This document shows positions 17,299-27,534 of a DNA stretch of 64,000 nt, one piece after another. The position numbers and the translations under genes are program-made. The first letter of the stretch is position 1, and the number at the start of each line of letters is the position of its first letter. Origin of the DNA: Pirellulales bacterium (GTDB taxonomy: Bacteria; Planctomycetota; Planctomycetia; Pirellulales; Lacipirellulaceae); the NCBI GenBank assembly GCA_022448265.1, contig JAKVCC010000015.1:57375-121374 (forward strand). Reading direction: 5' to 3'. The notes beneath the pieces were generated by a model. The model was given only the letters and a program-made list of their open reading frames with translations, searched no databases and was not told the origin of the DNA.

Positions 17299-18198
17299 TC
17301 ATGCTGCAATTTCTGAGGGACGACGTCGGGGTAATTGAATGGTGAAGGCGGTCCCACCCTCGGGGCAGTTGGCGGCGAGCACACGACCTCCATGGGCGGC
17401 TGCGATGCGCTGAACGATCGCCAGTCCCAGCCCGGCGCCACTTGGCTTGGTCGTGTATGACGGATCGAAGACGCAAAGCAGCTGTTCGCGATCCAGCCCT
17501 GGTCCGCTATCAGCAATTTCCAAATCGAGGCCACTGGGACTGTCGACAGATGTGATGACCAGTTCGCCGCCTGTCTGCATCACGTCGATTGCGTTGAGTA
17601 TCAAATTCAGCACCGCGCGGCGCAACATCTCACGGTCGGCATTGACCTGCGTTTGTGGTGCTACGTCTGTCACTAGTCGGATGGATTGAGCGTCTAGTTG
17701 AGGCCCGATGGCCTCGCACACTTCGTCAATCAGTTCGCGGACAAGAATGGAATTCCATTGTGGCTCGCGGTGCGAAGTAAAAGCTAGGAGATCGTTCACA
17801 GTTGTATCCAGGGGAGTAAACCCTGGCTCCACTTTGGCTAATTTTTCTCGCGTGTTCGGATCCTCCGACAGGCGCCGTTTTAGCGAGCTTAAGTGCGGGG
17901 TGACCGGAACAGGGTTGGGGCTCACCTTGTGGGCTGCGTAGAAAGCCATGCGTCCCAAGTCGGCAGGACGGTTTTTGTGAGTGATCTGACGATTCTTTTT
18001 TTTCAAATCAACAGTCAATCGGCGAACCTTTGCTGGCAATACTTCGTGCGTTTCCTGCAAGGGCACTGTGACATCGTTCCAGGCATTGAGAACGACTTCG
18101 AGGCCGGCATTTTTGGGAAATTGTGCAAGATCGCCAGATGTTGTCCCATTGGTGGTCTTGCACGCTGGTTCTGAGTGGGATTTGAGTAGCTCGGTCAT
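17299..18198 (-). CDS. Flagellar-type sensor histidine kinase with degenerate H-box
   Basis: 299 residues, no membrane segment. The C-terminal ATPase domain is well preserved: N-box LNLILNAIDVM, G1 DSGPG, G2 GAGLGLAIVQRIAAAHGG. The dimerisation/phospho-acceptor helix reads MAFYAAHKVSPNPVPVTPHL; the family has His-Glu-x-Arg-Asn-Pro, so the His stays but Glu, Arg and Asn are replaced. Kinases of this FlrB/FleS type usually precede a sigma-54 regulator and flgB; here the flgC scrap follows instead. It may no longer signal normally. Confidence 0.8.
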   Translation of the reverse strand: MTELLKSHSEPACKTTNGTTSGDLAQFPKNAGLEVVLNAWNDVTVPLQETHEVLPAKVRRLTVDLKKKNRQITHKNRPADLGRMAFYAAHKVSPNPVPVTPHLSSLKRRLSEDPNTREKLAKVEPGFTPLDTTVNDLLAFTSHREPQWNSILVRELIDEVCEAIGPQLDAQSIRLVTDVAPQTQVNADREMLRRAVLNLILNAIDVMQTGGELVITSVDSPSGLDLEIADSGPGLDREQLLCVFDPSYTTKPSGAGLGLAIVQRIAAAHGGRVLAANCPEGGTAFTIQLPRRRPSEIAA

Positions 18199-18218
18199 GC
18201 GTCGGTCTGGATATTGGG

Positions 18219-18704
18219 TTAGGACGTGATGACGCCGTTGTTAGATCGAAGCTCCGCCGCGGCGCGAGAACTGCTTTCGCTCCATGGCTGCTGTTGTGTC
18301 CGGTATGCGGTATGGGCAGCGCTCGTAGCATGGGCTGCTTGGAACTGGCCGGCCAGTGCGTCGCGACGACGGACCATTTTTTTTTCGTTGTCGCGTTCCA
18401 GTTGCATGACTTCTTCAAGGAGCTGGGTAGAAGCCGATACCTGTGTGGCGCAATGGGTCCGCTGCTCAGACGATTCCCACTGCCGGTTTTCCGGTTCGTC
18501 GGCATGGTACGGTGTCAGTTGTTGTTCGACCGCCTGTAGCATCACAAACAATTGATTCTTGGCAGCGATCAGGCGTAGCAAATCACTTATTGCGCCTGCG
18601 GTCACCAGATCGGACTGCTTGCAACCCAAATCGCGCAATTTCGTCAGGCACGAGAGTCGTTTGGCGATTAATGCAGTCAAATTTTCGGTCGTTAGGGCCG
18701 TCAC
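18219..18704 (-). CDS. FlgN/FliT-like helical protein
   Basis: 161 residues, first gene of the minus-strand flagellar block, 20 bp before the kinase. Almost all helix (LRDLGCKQSDLVTAG, QLFVMLQAVEQQL, QLLEEVMQLERDNEKKMVRR). Size, heptad pattern and place fit the FlgN-type export chaperone of hook-filament junction proteins, but similarity is low. The tracked start is GTG. If it is FlgN, its clients are not encoded in this window. Confidence 0.5.
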   Translation of the reverse strand: MTALTTENLTALIAKRLSCLTKLRDLGCKQSDLVTAGAISDLLRLIAAKNQLFVMLQAVEQQLTPYHADEPENRQWESSEQRTHCATQVSASTQLLEEVMQLERDNEKKMVRRRDALAGQFQAAHATSAAHTAYRTQQQPWSESSSRAAAELRSNNGVITS

Positions 18705-19099
18705 AATAATTACCAGTTTCTCATTTTATCCAGCAGGATTTCTATGCCCTCCCGGAAGTTTTGGCGCCGGGCCTTGTGGGGCGTCTACCGGTGTCTCATT
18801 GGGCAAGGGTCTTGCCCATGGGGATTCGAGGGATAGCAGCGGCGAGGCTTTTACCTAAATCGGTAGGTGGGTGTCAATCCACGTTGACAGTTAGCCAGTT
18901 TTTCTCGCCCTATTAGGCTACGAGTCGGCAACTTGTGTGCTCGCAGGAGTGGCGCGGCTGCACCGATGGCTGCCCAGAGGTATTGCACCCATTGATAGAG
19001 GTGCATGCAGCGCCTATTACGCCCAACTCAATTGTCGGGCCTTGAAATGGCCACACCGGAGCGGACAGTGGAAGAGATTGCATCCGGGGTGTGGCGAAG
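18705..19099. other. Intergenic stretch upstream of the flagellar block
   Basis: About 395 bp with no supported gene. It should hold the promoter of the minus-strand flagellar block and the end of the hydrolase transcript. A perfect 8-bp inverted repeat (TGGGCAAG/CTTGCCCA, loop 3) lies at 18800-18818, without a T-run on either strand. Confidence 0.4.
18800..18818. repeat. 8-bp inverted repeat
   Basis: TGGGCAAG-GGT-CTTGCCCA. Possible weak terminator for the hydrolase gene to the right or an operator; no T-run, so neither is established. Confidence 0.35.
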
Positions 19100-19864
19100 C
19101 TAGTCGGAAGCTGTCGTAGTTGTAGGCGACAAGCTCTCCATGACCCAATCGTTGACATCCGAGAGCATGGTGGTTGTTAAGCCGTCGCCCTCGGGATACA
19201 GCCGCAATGAGAGTGAAAATCCGGCATAGTGAAGGAGTTTCAGGTCGTCCAGTACTTCTTCACTAGAATAGTTGTTCGCGTTGGGCGAAACCGCCAGCAG
19301 CAACGGCAGATGGCGAGCTTGGTTGATATTCCGTAAGGGGCAACCACCGCGCGGGACGGGCCCTCCGAGAGAAATAGCACCGGCGAACAAATCGGGATTC
19401 TCCATTCCGATCCGCTGCGCCATCGTTCCCCCTTCGGCGTACCCAGCGATGAAAGTGCGATTCGGGTGTATGGTGTAACGCTGCCGCGCTAATTCGATGC
19501 ATTGCCGAGTTCGCTCGCTAGCTTCTGCCAGTTCATCGGCAGAATCGCCCCAACCGAATCCGCCGCCCAGCCCAGTGCGGTCTTGCGTGCCACGCGGCGC
19601 AACGGCAACGTAATTGCGGACACTTAACTGGGGCATAAGCTGCCAAAGTTCTTCTTCGTGGCTGCCGTCTCCGTGCATCCAGACGATGAGCGGATACTCA
19701 TAGCCGCTTTCGTAGTGGATGGGAGCGAAAAAACAGTGCGCCACACCCGACATGTCGGGTGCGCCTATTGTGGATAGTTCGCGCCGGCCGAGCCAGTCAT
19801 GCTGATCATTTGGACAGAGTAAATCAGACTGGGAGGCGTCTGTTACGGGCAGAGTACGATTCAT
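19100..19864 (-). CDS. Alpha/beta-hydrolase (phospholipase/carboxylesterase-like), nucleophile replaced
   Basis: 254 residues. Fold motifs of the PF02230 esterase group are visible: PLIVWMHGDGSHEEELW (oxyanion region), NYVAVAPRGT, and the nucleophile elbow. The elbow reads FIAGYAEGGTMAQ, so the G-x-S-x-G serine is Ala. The C-terminal end, where the catalytic His is expected, reads YPEGDGLTTTMLSDVNDW with no His. It may be inactive or use other residues. It lies downstream of malate dehydrogenase on the same strand with about 570 bp between. Confidence 0.75.
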   Translation of the reverse strand: MNRTLPVTDASQSDLLCPNDQHDWLGRRELSTIGAPDMSGVAHCFFAPIHYESGYEYPLIVWMHGDGSHEEELWQLMPQLSVRNYVAVAPRGTQDRTGLGGGFGWGDSADELAEASERTRQCIELARQRYTIHPNRTFIAGYAEGGTMAQRIGMENPDLFAGAISLGGPVPRGGCPLRNINQARHLPLLLAVSPNANNYSSEEVLDDLKLLHYAGFSLSLRLYPEGDGLTTTMLSDVNDWVMESLSPTTTTASD

Positions 19865-19924
19865 GGCGGAATGCGGGGAGAATGAGTCGCGGTGGATGAG
19901 ATCAGCTTACGGGTCTAGCAGCAG

Positions 19925-20278
19925 TCAATAACTTTGTGACGACTTTGTCACCTTCCTTGCTATTTCCTTAGCAAGTTGCTTCGCTAGTTCTTCCTTGACT
20001 GCACGTACCTGCGACCAAGCTTCGCGATCAGCCACGGCAATCCATAGCCAGTTCAGTAGGCGACCGTGTGAAGTCGATATTATCAGCGCGCGCCGTGGGT
20101 GCAGCGCGATGGTCAGCAGACTCATGCGGTTTTTAACCGAGCCGGATACGGTTGTCAACGTCAGGTAGTCGCAAGCAGTTGCATAAAGTGGAAGTGCTAG
20201 CACTGGTGGGCGGGCGCGACTATTCAAAAAATTGCAAAAATCGACTTGCAATTTTTGGAATGATACGCTCAACGACAA
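19925..20278 (-). CDS. Hypothetical ORF between mdh and the hydrolase gene
   Basis: 117 residues, not recognised. The C-terminal half (LNWLWIAVADREAWSQ, then KEELAKQLAKEIARKV) looks like a genuine amphipathic helix; the N-terminal half does not look protein-like, so a later start (MSLLTIALHPRR) or a gene fragment is possible. The rest of 19865-20431 shows nothing else. Confidence 0.3.
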   Translation of the reverse strand: MSLSVSFQKLQVDFCNFLNSRARPPVLALPLYATACDYLTLTTVSGSVKNRMSLLTIALHPRRALIISTSHGRLLNWLWIAVADREAWSQVRAVKEELAKQLAKEIARKVTKSSQSY

Positions 20279-20431
20279 ACCGAGGCAGTAACGAAACGGT
20301 TTGCCGAGGATTCCAAGACCGATTTGCGCAAAAGTACCTCATTAGCATCGCTCCCTGGGGACGCCTTCACTGGACGGGCATCGCACCAACCCACGCGTTA
20401 CGGCCAAATAGATGTCGCGCTCGACCAGCCG

Positions 20432-21409
<978 letters not shown>

Positions 21410-21595
21410 TTAGCCCCATCGTGGAGCTTCCAAGTGAGTGAGTATTGCGCCGCCAGGTCAGATACGCAAGTGGTAGCTAGCACCATCTTGATCCCGCGCC
21501 CATTCTGAGCGCCCTGGACACCAGTTGCGGGCTTCTCTAGTATCCGGCCCACTTTTCTATCCCTCTTCTTTTGCCTCGACCGTCGGAGGCCTGTA

Positions 21596-23677
21596 ATGGC
21601 TTCAGAGGACTCGGGTGCGCTGGGCATTGTCCACCGTGCTCAAGATCTCATATTGCCAGTAGCGATTATTGCCAGCGTGCTGGTGATCTTGGTGCCTCTG
21701 CCGCCCGCGTTCATGGACGTGTTGCTGGCGGGAAACATCACGATTGCCGTGATTGTACTGCTGACCACGATATATGTGCGCTCTCCCCTAGAATTCAGCA
21801 TCTTCCCCTCGCTCCTGCTGGCAACGACGCTGGCTCGTCTCGTTCTGAATGTGGCGACAACCCGACTGATTCTCACGCGGGCTGCGACCGACGGCCATCG
21901 CGCGGCAGGTGGCGTGATCACGGCGTTTTCCGACTTCGTCGCTGGTGACGGGAAAATCGTCGTCGGGCTGATTATCTTTATCATCATTGTTGTGATTCAG
22001 TTTGTTGTCATCACCAAGGGTGCCACGCGGATTAGCGAAGTCGCCGCCCGTTTTGCCTTGGATGGTATGCCAGGTAAGCAAATGGCGATCGACGCGGATT
22101 TGAACGCTGGAATTATCGACGAGCACGAAGCCCAGAAGCGTCGCAATGAGATAACTCAGCAAGCCGATTTTTATGGGGCTATGGACGGTGCGAGCAAATT
22201 CGTTCGTGGTGACGCGATTGCCGGAATCGTGATCACGGTGATCAATATTGTTGGCGGCCTGATTATCGGTATGGCGGAATACGGTATGCCGCTCAGCGAG
22301 GCCAGTGCGTTGTTCACTCAGCTCACAATTGGCGACGGTTTGGTCAGCCAAGTACCCGCCTTCTTGATTTCTCTGGCTGCAGGTTTGTTGGTTACGCGAA
22401 GCACCCAAAAAACCAATCTTCCGCAGCAGTTCGTCACACAGCTTTTTTCTCGGCCACAGGCAATGGCTGTGGCGGGAGCCTTCTTGGGGATTTTGGTAGC
22501 TACCGATTTGCCTCGCATGCCTTTGATGATCTTGTGCGCTGCTTGCCTGGGTATGGCCCGCACACTTTCAAATAAGGAATCTGCAAAGTTGGCCGCCGAG
22601 GAGGCCGCCGCTGCGCAGCCGCCACCCGCCGAGGAAGAGTGCATTGAGGACTACCTCACCGTCGATCCAATGGAACTCGAAGTCGGTGTAGGCTTGATCC
22701 GTCTAGCCGATCCCAAGCGGGGTGGCGATTTGCTCGAACGCGTGCAGCATGTGCGGCAAAGCGTTGCTAGTGAAATTGGCATCATCATGCCCAAGGTCCG
22801 TATTCGCGACAATATGCGGCTGGAGCCAAACGAATATCGCATCAAGCTGGCTGACATGCCCATTGCCCAAGACTGCCTAGAACCGGCCCAACTATTGGCA
22901 ATCGATTCGGGTATGACCACCGGATATGTGGACGGCATCGCGACGAAGGATCCGGCCTTTGGTACGGAGGCACGCTGGATTGTGCCCGCCCTGAAGGAGC
23001 AGGCAGAGATTTTCGGATACACTGTGGTAGAGCCCGGCGCTGTGCTAGCCACGCACTTGACCGAGATCTGCCGGCGCCACGCTGATGAGGTGCTCACGCG
23101 GGATGCCACCAAGCATCTGGTCGACCAGTTGAAGACCACTCAGCCTGCAGTCGTTGATGAACTGGTTCCCGACATGATGTCGTTAGCCGAAGTTCAGGCA
23201 GTGCTGCAGTTACTGCTGCGTGAACAGGTGTCGGTCAAACAGTTAGCGCTGGTGTTGGAAACGCTCGGCGACTACGCCGGTCGTACGAAGGATCCAATTT
23301 TGCTCACTGAGCATGTGCGCCATCGCCTGGCCCGACAGATTTGCACGCGGTACCGCGACGACCAGGGCAGGCTCTATGTCTTGGCAATCGATCCGGCCAT
23401 GGAGGACCGCATTGGGGCAGGGTTCGAACACTCCGACCGCGGACTCCTTATCCGCATGTCGCCCCAGGCAGTCGAAGCAACCTGCAACGCCATCGCCGCG
23501 CAGCTGCCCGCACTGGTGAGCGCGCAGCACACTCCCATTCTCTTGGTAAGCCCACAAATTCGAGCTGCCCTGAAACAAATCACCGAAAACCATTTGCCCC
23601 AATTGATCGTTCTGAGTTTTAACGAAGTGACACGCGACACGCAGATTATAACGGCGGGACTAGTAGCCGATGGGTAG
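21596..23677 (+). CDS. flhA: Flagellar export gate protein FlhA
   Basis: 693 residues, full length. Eight hydrophobic segments in the first 320 residues are followed by the cytoplasmic domain, with the family block LEPNEYRIKLADMPIA and the C-terminal SLAEVQAVLQLLLREQV. FHIPEP-type loop blocks (ATTRLILTRA; KGATRISEVAARFALDGMPG) are present. FlhA forms the ring that receives export substrates. It starts the plus-strand flagellar operon and shows no disruption. Confidence 0.97.
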   Translation: MASEDSGALGIVHRAQDLILPVAIIASVLVILVPLPPAFMDVLLAGNITIAVIVLLTTIYVRSPLEFSIFPSLLLATTLARLVLNVATTRLILTRAATDGHRAAGGVITAFSDFVAGDGKIVVGLIIFIIIVVIQFVVITKGATRISEVAARFALDGMPGKQMAIDADLNAGIIDEHEAQKRRNEITQQADFYGAMDGASKFVRGDAIAGIVITVINIVGGLIIGMAEYGMPLSEASALFTQLTIGDGLVSQVPAFLISLAAGLLVTRSTQKTNLPQQFVTQLFSRPQAMAVAGAFLGILVATDLPRMPLMILCAACLGMARTLSNKESAKLAAEEAAAAQPPPAEEECIEDYLTVDPMELEVGVGLIRLADPKRGGDLLERVQHVRQSVASEIGIIMPKVRIRDNMRLEPNEYRIKLADMPIAQDCLEPAQLLAIDSGMTTGYVDGIATKDPAFGTEARWIVPALKEQAEIFGYTVVEPGAVLATHLTEICRRHADEVLTRDATKHLVDQLKTTQPAVVDELVPDMMSLAEVQAVLQLLLREQVSVKQLALVLETLGDYAGRTKDPILLTEHVRHRLARQICTRYRDDQGRLYVLAIDPAMEDRIGAGFEHSDRGLLIRMSPQAVEATCNAIAAQLPALVSAQHTPILLVSPQIRAALKQITENHLPQLIVLSFNEVTRDTQIITAGLVADG

Positions 23678-23958
23678 GGAGGCGCGAGTTGGTTGGCTGT
23701 CGACCATATCGCACGCCTCATAGGCTGATTCCAGTAACACGAACTTTTGACACGGAAAGGCGCGAGTTTCGAGTTTCGAGACGCGAGATACTATTTTTAT
23801 TGGTCATAGCGCCGCTAATGGGCCCACCGCCGCAATCTGTATTTGGCGGGAAGCAGTCTGGTTCCGGCGAAGGCACGGGTTTATTTTCCGCGCAATGATC
23901 AGTCGAAGCGAGGACAATGGGCGACTCGCGCCTCCTAACTGGAAGCTTGAAAACAATC

Positions 23959-25104
23959 ATGCAAATCAAGACGTTTCGTGCGAATTCGTTGCAGCAAGCG
24001 CTCGATATGGTGCGCCGCGATATGGGTATGGAGGCTACCATCTTGCATACGCGTGAACTCCGGCGGGGACTTGTGAGTTGCCTGTGGCGTAGCAAACAGT
24101 ATGAGATAGCTGCCTGTGGCGGAGGGCTAGCTTCGCAGAACGCGTCGCGAGAGGAATCTCGCAGATCTATTATTGAGCCCGTTGCGCCAGCAATTACGGG
24201 CTTTGACTACCGGAATAAATATCGGCAGGATTTTGGCAATCAAGTGGAAGGTCAGGAAGGACTCAATGCATTAGCGGAGCAGCTCCAGCAGGGATCCATG
24301 CAGTTGCCGCAACGGCAAGTGCCGGAAGGGGTGTTTCAGGTCTACACCGACATGATTGAATCAGATATCGACGAAATGATTGCCCAAGAGCTGTTGCAAC
24401 GATTGCAGACGGGCATCGGCCGTGATTCGAACGACCCCACGGAGTTGCAGGCCGAAGTCGCACGCATGCTGGAGGAAGAGATTCGGGTATCAGGTCCAAT
24501 TCAACCGCTGGCGGAGCAGGGCAGGGTGGTTGCCCTCGTTGGGCCGACTGGTGTAGGCAAGACCACGACGATCGCCAAGCTGGCTGCCAATTTTCGTCTG
24601 CGTGAGAACAGACGGGTCGGGTTGATCACGGTCGATACGTACCGAATCGCCGCGGTAGAGCAATTACGCACCTATGCAGACATTATCGACTTGCCGATGG
24701 AAGTGGTGAGTACGCCTCGAGAAATGCGCGAGGCGGTGGCCCGGATGCGCAACTTCGACTTGGTGCTGATGGACACGGCCGGACGGAGCCCGCGTGACGA
24801 GGTTAAGATTCAGGAACTCAAATCCATATTGGCCGAGGCCGATCCCGACGAAGTGCACCTAGTACTGAGTGCAACTGCGGGGATCCGCCCGTTAGTATCC
24901 GCGGCCAAAGAGTTTTCCAGCGTAGGTACCACGGCGATATTGATTACCAAGCTCGACGAGTCGACCTGCCTGGGAAATCTTCTGGGCCTGACCCGTGCTT
25001 GTGGTTTGCCAATCAGTTATCTGACCGACGGCCAGAATGTGCCCGACGACATCCAAGTGGCCGAATCGAGTCAGTTGGCCAAGATGATATTAGGAGTGTG
25101 TTAG
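23959..25104 (+). CDS. flhF: SRP-type GTPase FlhF
   Basis: 381 residues from ATG 23959 (MQIKTFRANSLQQALDMVRR); the tracked start is 14 codons upstream. The B/N region is followed by the G domain: GPTGVGKTTTIAKLA, ITVDTYRIAAVEQL, MDTAGRSPRD and TKLDES. FlhF sets the site and number of flagella and recruits FliF. The GTPase motifs are intact. It lies between flhA and the flhG-like gene. Confidence 0.93.
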   Translation: MQIKTFRANSLQQALDMVRRDMGMEATILHTRELRRGLVSCLWRSKQYEIAACGGGLASQNASREESRRSIIEPVAPAITGFDYRNKYRQDFGNQVEGQEGLNALAEQLQQGSMQLPQRQVPEGVFQVYTDMIESDIDEMIAQELLQRLQTGIGRDSNDPTELQAEVARMLEEEIRVSGPIQPLAEQGRVVALVGPTGVGKTTTIAKLAANFRLRENRRVGLITVDTYRIAAVEQLRTYADIIDLPMEVVSTPREMREAVARMRNFDLVLMDTAGRSPRDEVKIQELKSILAEADPDEVHLVLSATAGIRPLVSAAKEFSSVGTTAILITKLDESTCLGNLLGLTRACGLPISYLTDGQNVPDDIQVAESSQLAKMILGVC

Positions 25105-25190
25105 TGGCGAGTTGGTAGGCTCGCGTCTTGAGGACGTTGCCAACGAGTGCAATTCGTCAAAACATCAAACGTTTAACCGCGCCCCCGACC

Positions 25191-26069
25191 ATGTTTGACC
25201 AAGCCGATCCCTTGCGAAATCTAGTACGCACCACGGTTCAAGCGCATCCGGCGCTGCGGCCGGGTGTGCCGCTGGTGGTGCTGACCGGAGGCCCATCTGT
25301 GGTGGGGACTTCTACGGTTGCCCTTCAACTAACGCGAGAGCTGGCTCAATTAGGAAAACGGGCGGTACTGGTGGACGCGGATCTAGTCCAGACTAAGCTG
25401 ACCCGGCAACTTGGCGTGGCGCGTAGCGGCTGTCTGGCCGATGTACTTGCCGGCAATCGATCTGCTGTTGAAGTACTGGCGCCCGTGTGCGATCAAGTTT
25501 GCTTGTTGCCGGGGCGTTGGGACCCGAGTGCTCCACCTGAGTTGCACCGTTTGGCACTGCAGCGGTTTTTTTCCGAAGTACGCAATTTGCATTCCCGCGC
25601 CGACGTGGTCGTCCTGGACGCCGGCGAGGGGATGAGTCCTTGGGTACAGCAGATGTGGCAGGCCGCGCAGCAGATCCTCATGATCACATCGACCGACTCG
25701 AAAGAGGTAACCGAAACTTATGCCATGATCAAGTTGGCGCCCCGGGACGACGTAGATGGAAAACTACGACTTGTGGTTACCGGTGCGGAAGATCGTGCCG
25801 GAGCAGAACGGGTCGGAGTCAACTTCGCAGCTACCTGCCGCCAGTTTCTTGGTGTTAAGATCGGGCCGCATGTCACGCTGGCCAGGAGCACGGCGCCTGA
25901 TTCTGCCAACGCCTCTACCCGCAGAGTCAGCGACGACCGAGCCTTTACGCAGTCAGTACGCTCATTGGCTGCCGACCTAATGAGTCACTGTCTGGTGCTG
26001 GCAGACTCCGCTTCGCAGCGTGCTGATATAAGGGGCGCTGCTAACCTGGGCGGATTCGTGGAAAAATAA
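25191..26069 (+). CDS. flhG: FlhG/FleN-like MinD-family protein without P-loop lysines
   Basis: 292 residues from ATG 25191 (MFDQADPLRNLV), the natural family N-terminus; the tracked start is 63 bp upstream. The MinD fold is clear: VLTGGPSVVGTSTVALQL, KRAVLVDADL, and DVVVLDAGEG. FlhG normally binds ATP through KGGVGKT and limits flagellar number with FlhF. Here both the signature Lys and the P-loop Lys are replaced (GGPSVVGTST), so ATP hydrolysis is doubtful. Position after flhF supports the identity. Confidence 0.8.
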   Translation: MFDQADPLRNLVRTTVQAHPALRPGVPLVVLTGGPSVVGTSTVALQLTRELAQLGKRAVLVDADLVQTKLTRQLGVARSGCLADVLAGNRSAVEVLAPVCDQVCLLPGRWDPSAPPELHRLALQRFFSEVRNLHSRADVVVLDAGEGMSPWVQQMWQAAQQILMITSTDSKEVTETYAMIKLAPRDDVDGKLRLVVTGAEDRAGAERVGVNFAATCRQFLGVKIGPHVTLARSTAPDSANASTRRVSDDRAFTQSVRSLAADLMSHCLVLADSASQRADIRGAANLGGFVEK

Positions 26070-26200
26070 CTTGCTAACAGCAAAAACAATTCACGCTTGG
26101 ATGACGAATATGCCGATCAGGATTGATAGTCGAGTGGCGTGTCGCCACCTGTTAAAATGGCAGGTTTGCATAAATTTTAAGGCCCATGGGAGTGGGATCG

Positions 26201-26453
26201 ATGGCTCGCATGTACACGGCGGTCATGGCGCTACTAGCAACGGTAGTGGTACTCCTGCAGGGTGTGAAAAATGGCGCGGGCTTCGACGGGACGATGTCCT
26301 TCCGGTATGGCTTGGATGGCCTTGCTGGGTGACATCGGCTGAATTGTCGGGGCTCTGGCGGAGGCCACTGTTGTTGAGTCGGTGTGCACCCGGATGGAAG
26401 CGGAGTTGGCGGCGATCAGAGCGACCTCGTCCGATACGAAAATTAGCGGTTAG
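26201..26453 (+). pseudogene. Broken small membrane-protein gene between flhG and fliA
   Basis: ATG 26201 has a GAGTGGG site and reads MARMYTAVMALLATVVVLLQ, then runs to TGA. In a shifted frame the text continues ALLGDIG, TGA at 26340-26342, then IVGALAEATVVESV and RMEAELAAIRATSSD to TAG 26451-26453. This looks like one small protein (membrane helices and a short helical tail) broken by a frameshift and a stop, possibly TGG to TGA. I recall a conserved planctomycete protein here, function unknown. Confidence 0.55.
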
Positions 26454-26682
26454 TCCGCGTTTGACCAACTGCCTGAAGCGGCGTTGGAATGGGCACGGGA
26501 ACCGGTGGTTCGGAATCGGCAGGTTGGAATTGGTAGCCAAGTGAAAACCTTGGTTTGCTCGCCGACCGTGGGAGCGGACGGACTTGTCACAAACAAACAC
26601 GAGAATGGAATCTCGCTGACCATACTGCTTGCGTTGGGCGGCTATTCGCGCCGCGCAGGTAGAAGCATCATGGAGGAAGCGC

Positions 26683-27468
26683 ATGGCAACGACTGTAGCC
26701 GCACAAGACGAAATTACCGAAGTTTGGCAGCAGTTTAAGAAGGATCCAAGTCGTCGCGATCTGCGTAATAGGCTGGTCGAACGTTATCTTCCACTGGTCA
26801 AGTACAACGGCGAGCGGATCTGGTCGCGCTTGCCCGATGGAGTGGAACTCGACGACCTCATCTCTGCTGGAGTTTTTGGACTTATGGACGCCATCAAGGC
26901 GTTTGATATGTCGCGTGGCGTAAAGTTCGAAACCTATTGTGTGCCGCGTATCCGTGGTGCCATGCTCGATGAACTTCGGAGCATGGACTGGGTGCCGCGT
27001 CTGGTGCGATCTAAGGCGAGTAAGCTCAACGAGGCAGTCAAGCGGTTGGAAGCGAAGCTGGGCCGCGCTCCGTCTGTAGTCGAACTTGCCGAGCGCATGG
27101 AAATGTCGGTTCCTGTACTAGAGAAAATGATTCAGGACGCTAATGCCGTTGGTCTGATCAGCCTCAACAAAAAGTGGTACGAGACAGACAGCTACAAAGA
27201 TGTCCGGGAGATCGACATTCTTGAAGACAAGAAAGGCGAGGATCCGACGCGGCGAATTCAAAAGTCGGATCTCATGCGACTGGTCACCAAGGGCCTCAAC
27301 CGGAATGAGCGGCTCATCATCATTTTGTATTATTACGAAGAGATGACGATGAAAGAAATCGGCTCGACACTCGACCTGAGCGAGAGCCGCGTGAGCCAGA
27401 TGCACAGCGCAATTGTCTCCAGGCTACAGGGCCAATTGAGTCGCCGCCGTCCGGAGTTTGGTACGTAG
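26683..27468 (+). CDS. fliA: Flagellar sigma factor FliA (sigma-28)
   Basis: 261 residues from ATG 26683 with a strong GGAGG site; the tracked start is 18 codons upstream. Region 2 (LVKYNGERIWSRLPDGVELDDL, FDMSRGVKFETYCVPRIRGAML), region 3 (RAPSVVELAERMEM) and region 4 (EEMTMKEIGSTLDLSESRVSQMHS) are all present. It directs late flagellar promoters. Kept intact although no filament, hook or anti-sigma gene is in the window. A strong terminator follows. Confidence 0.95.
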   Translation: MATTVAAQDEITEVWQQFKKDPSRRDLRNRLVERYLPLVKYNGERIWSRLPDGVELDDLISAGVFGLMDAIKAFDMSRGVKFETYCVPRIRGAMLDELRSMDWVPRLVRSKASKLNEAVKRLEAKLGRAPSVVELAERMEMSVPVLEKMIQDANAVGLISLNKKWYETDSYKDVREIDILEDKKGEDPTRRIQKSDLMRLVTKGLNRNERLIIILYYYEEMTMKEIGSTLDLSESRVSQMHSAIVSRLQGQLSRRRPEFGT

Positions 27469-27498
27469 GCCAAATATGCGTATTCCCATGGGGAGAAG

Positions 27499-27534
27499 AA
27501 AACAGACCGGTCGCTTTGGCGGCCGGTCTGTTTT
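27499..27534. terminator. Strong intrinsic terminator after fliA
   Basis: Perfect 12-bp arms AAAACAGACCGG and CCGGTCTGTTTT around a 12-base loop, with a T-run on the plus strand and an A-run mirrored on the minus strand. It lies 30 bp after the fliA stop and ends the plus-strand flagellar operon; it could work in both directions. Confidence 0.85.

Noticed and set aside
17058-17345. 95-residue plus-strand ORF.
   Set aside because: Opposite the flgC scrap and the kinase 3' end; no protein features of its own.
22318-22644. Minus-strand ORFs inside flhA, such as this 108-residue one.
   Set aside because: Antisense shadows of a well-supported coding sequence.
26071-26544. 157-residue plus-strand ORF.
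   Set aside because: A different frame across the small broken membrane gene; no conserved features.
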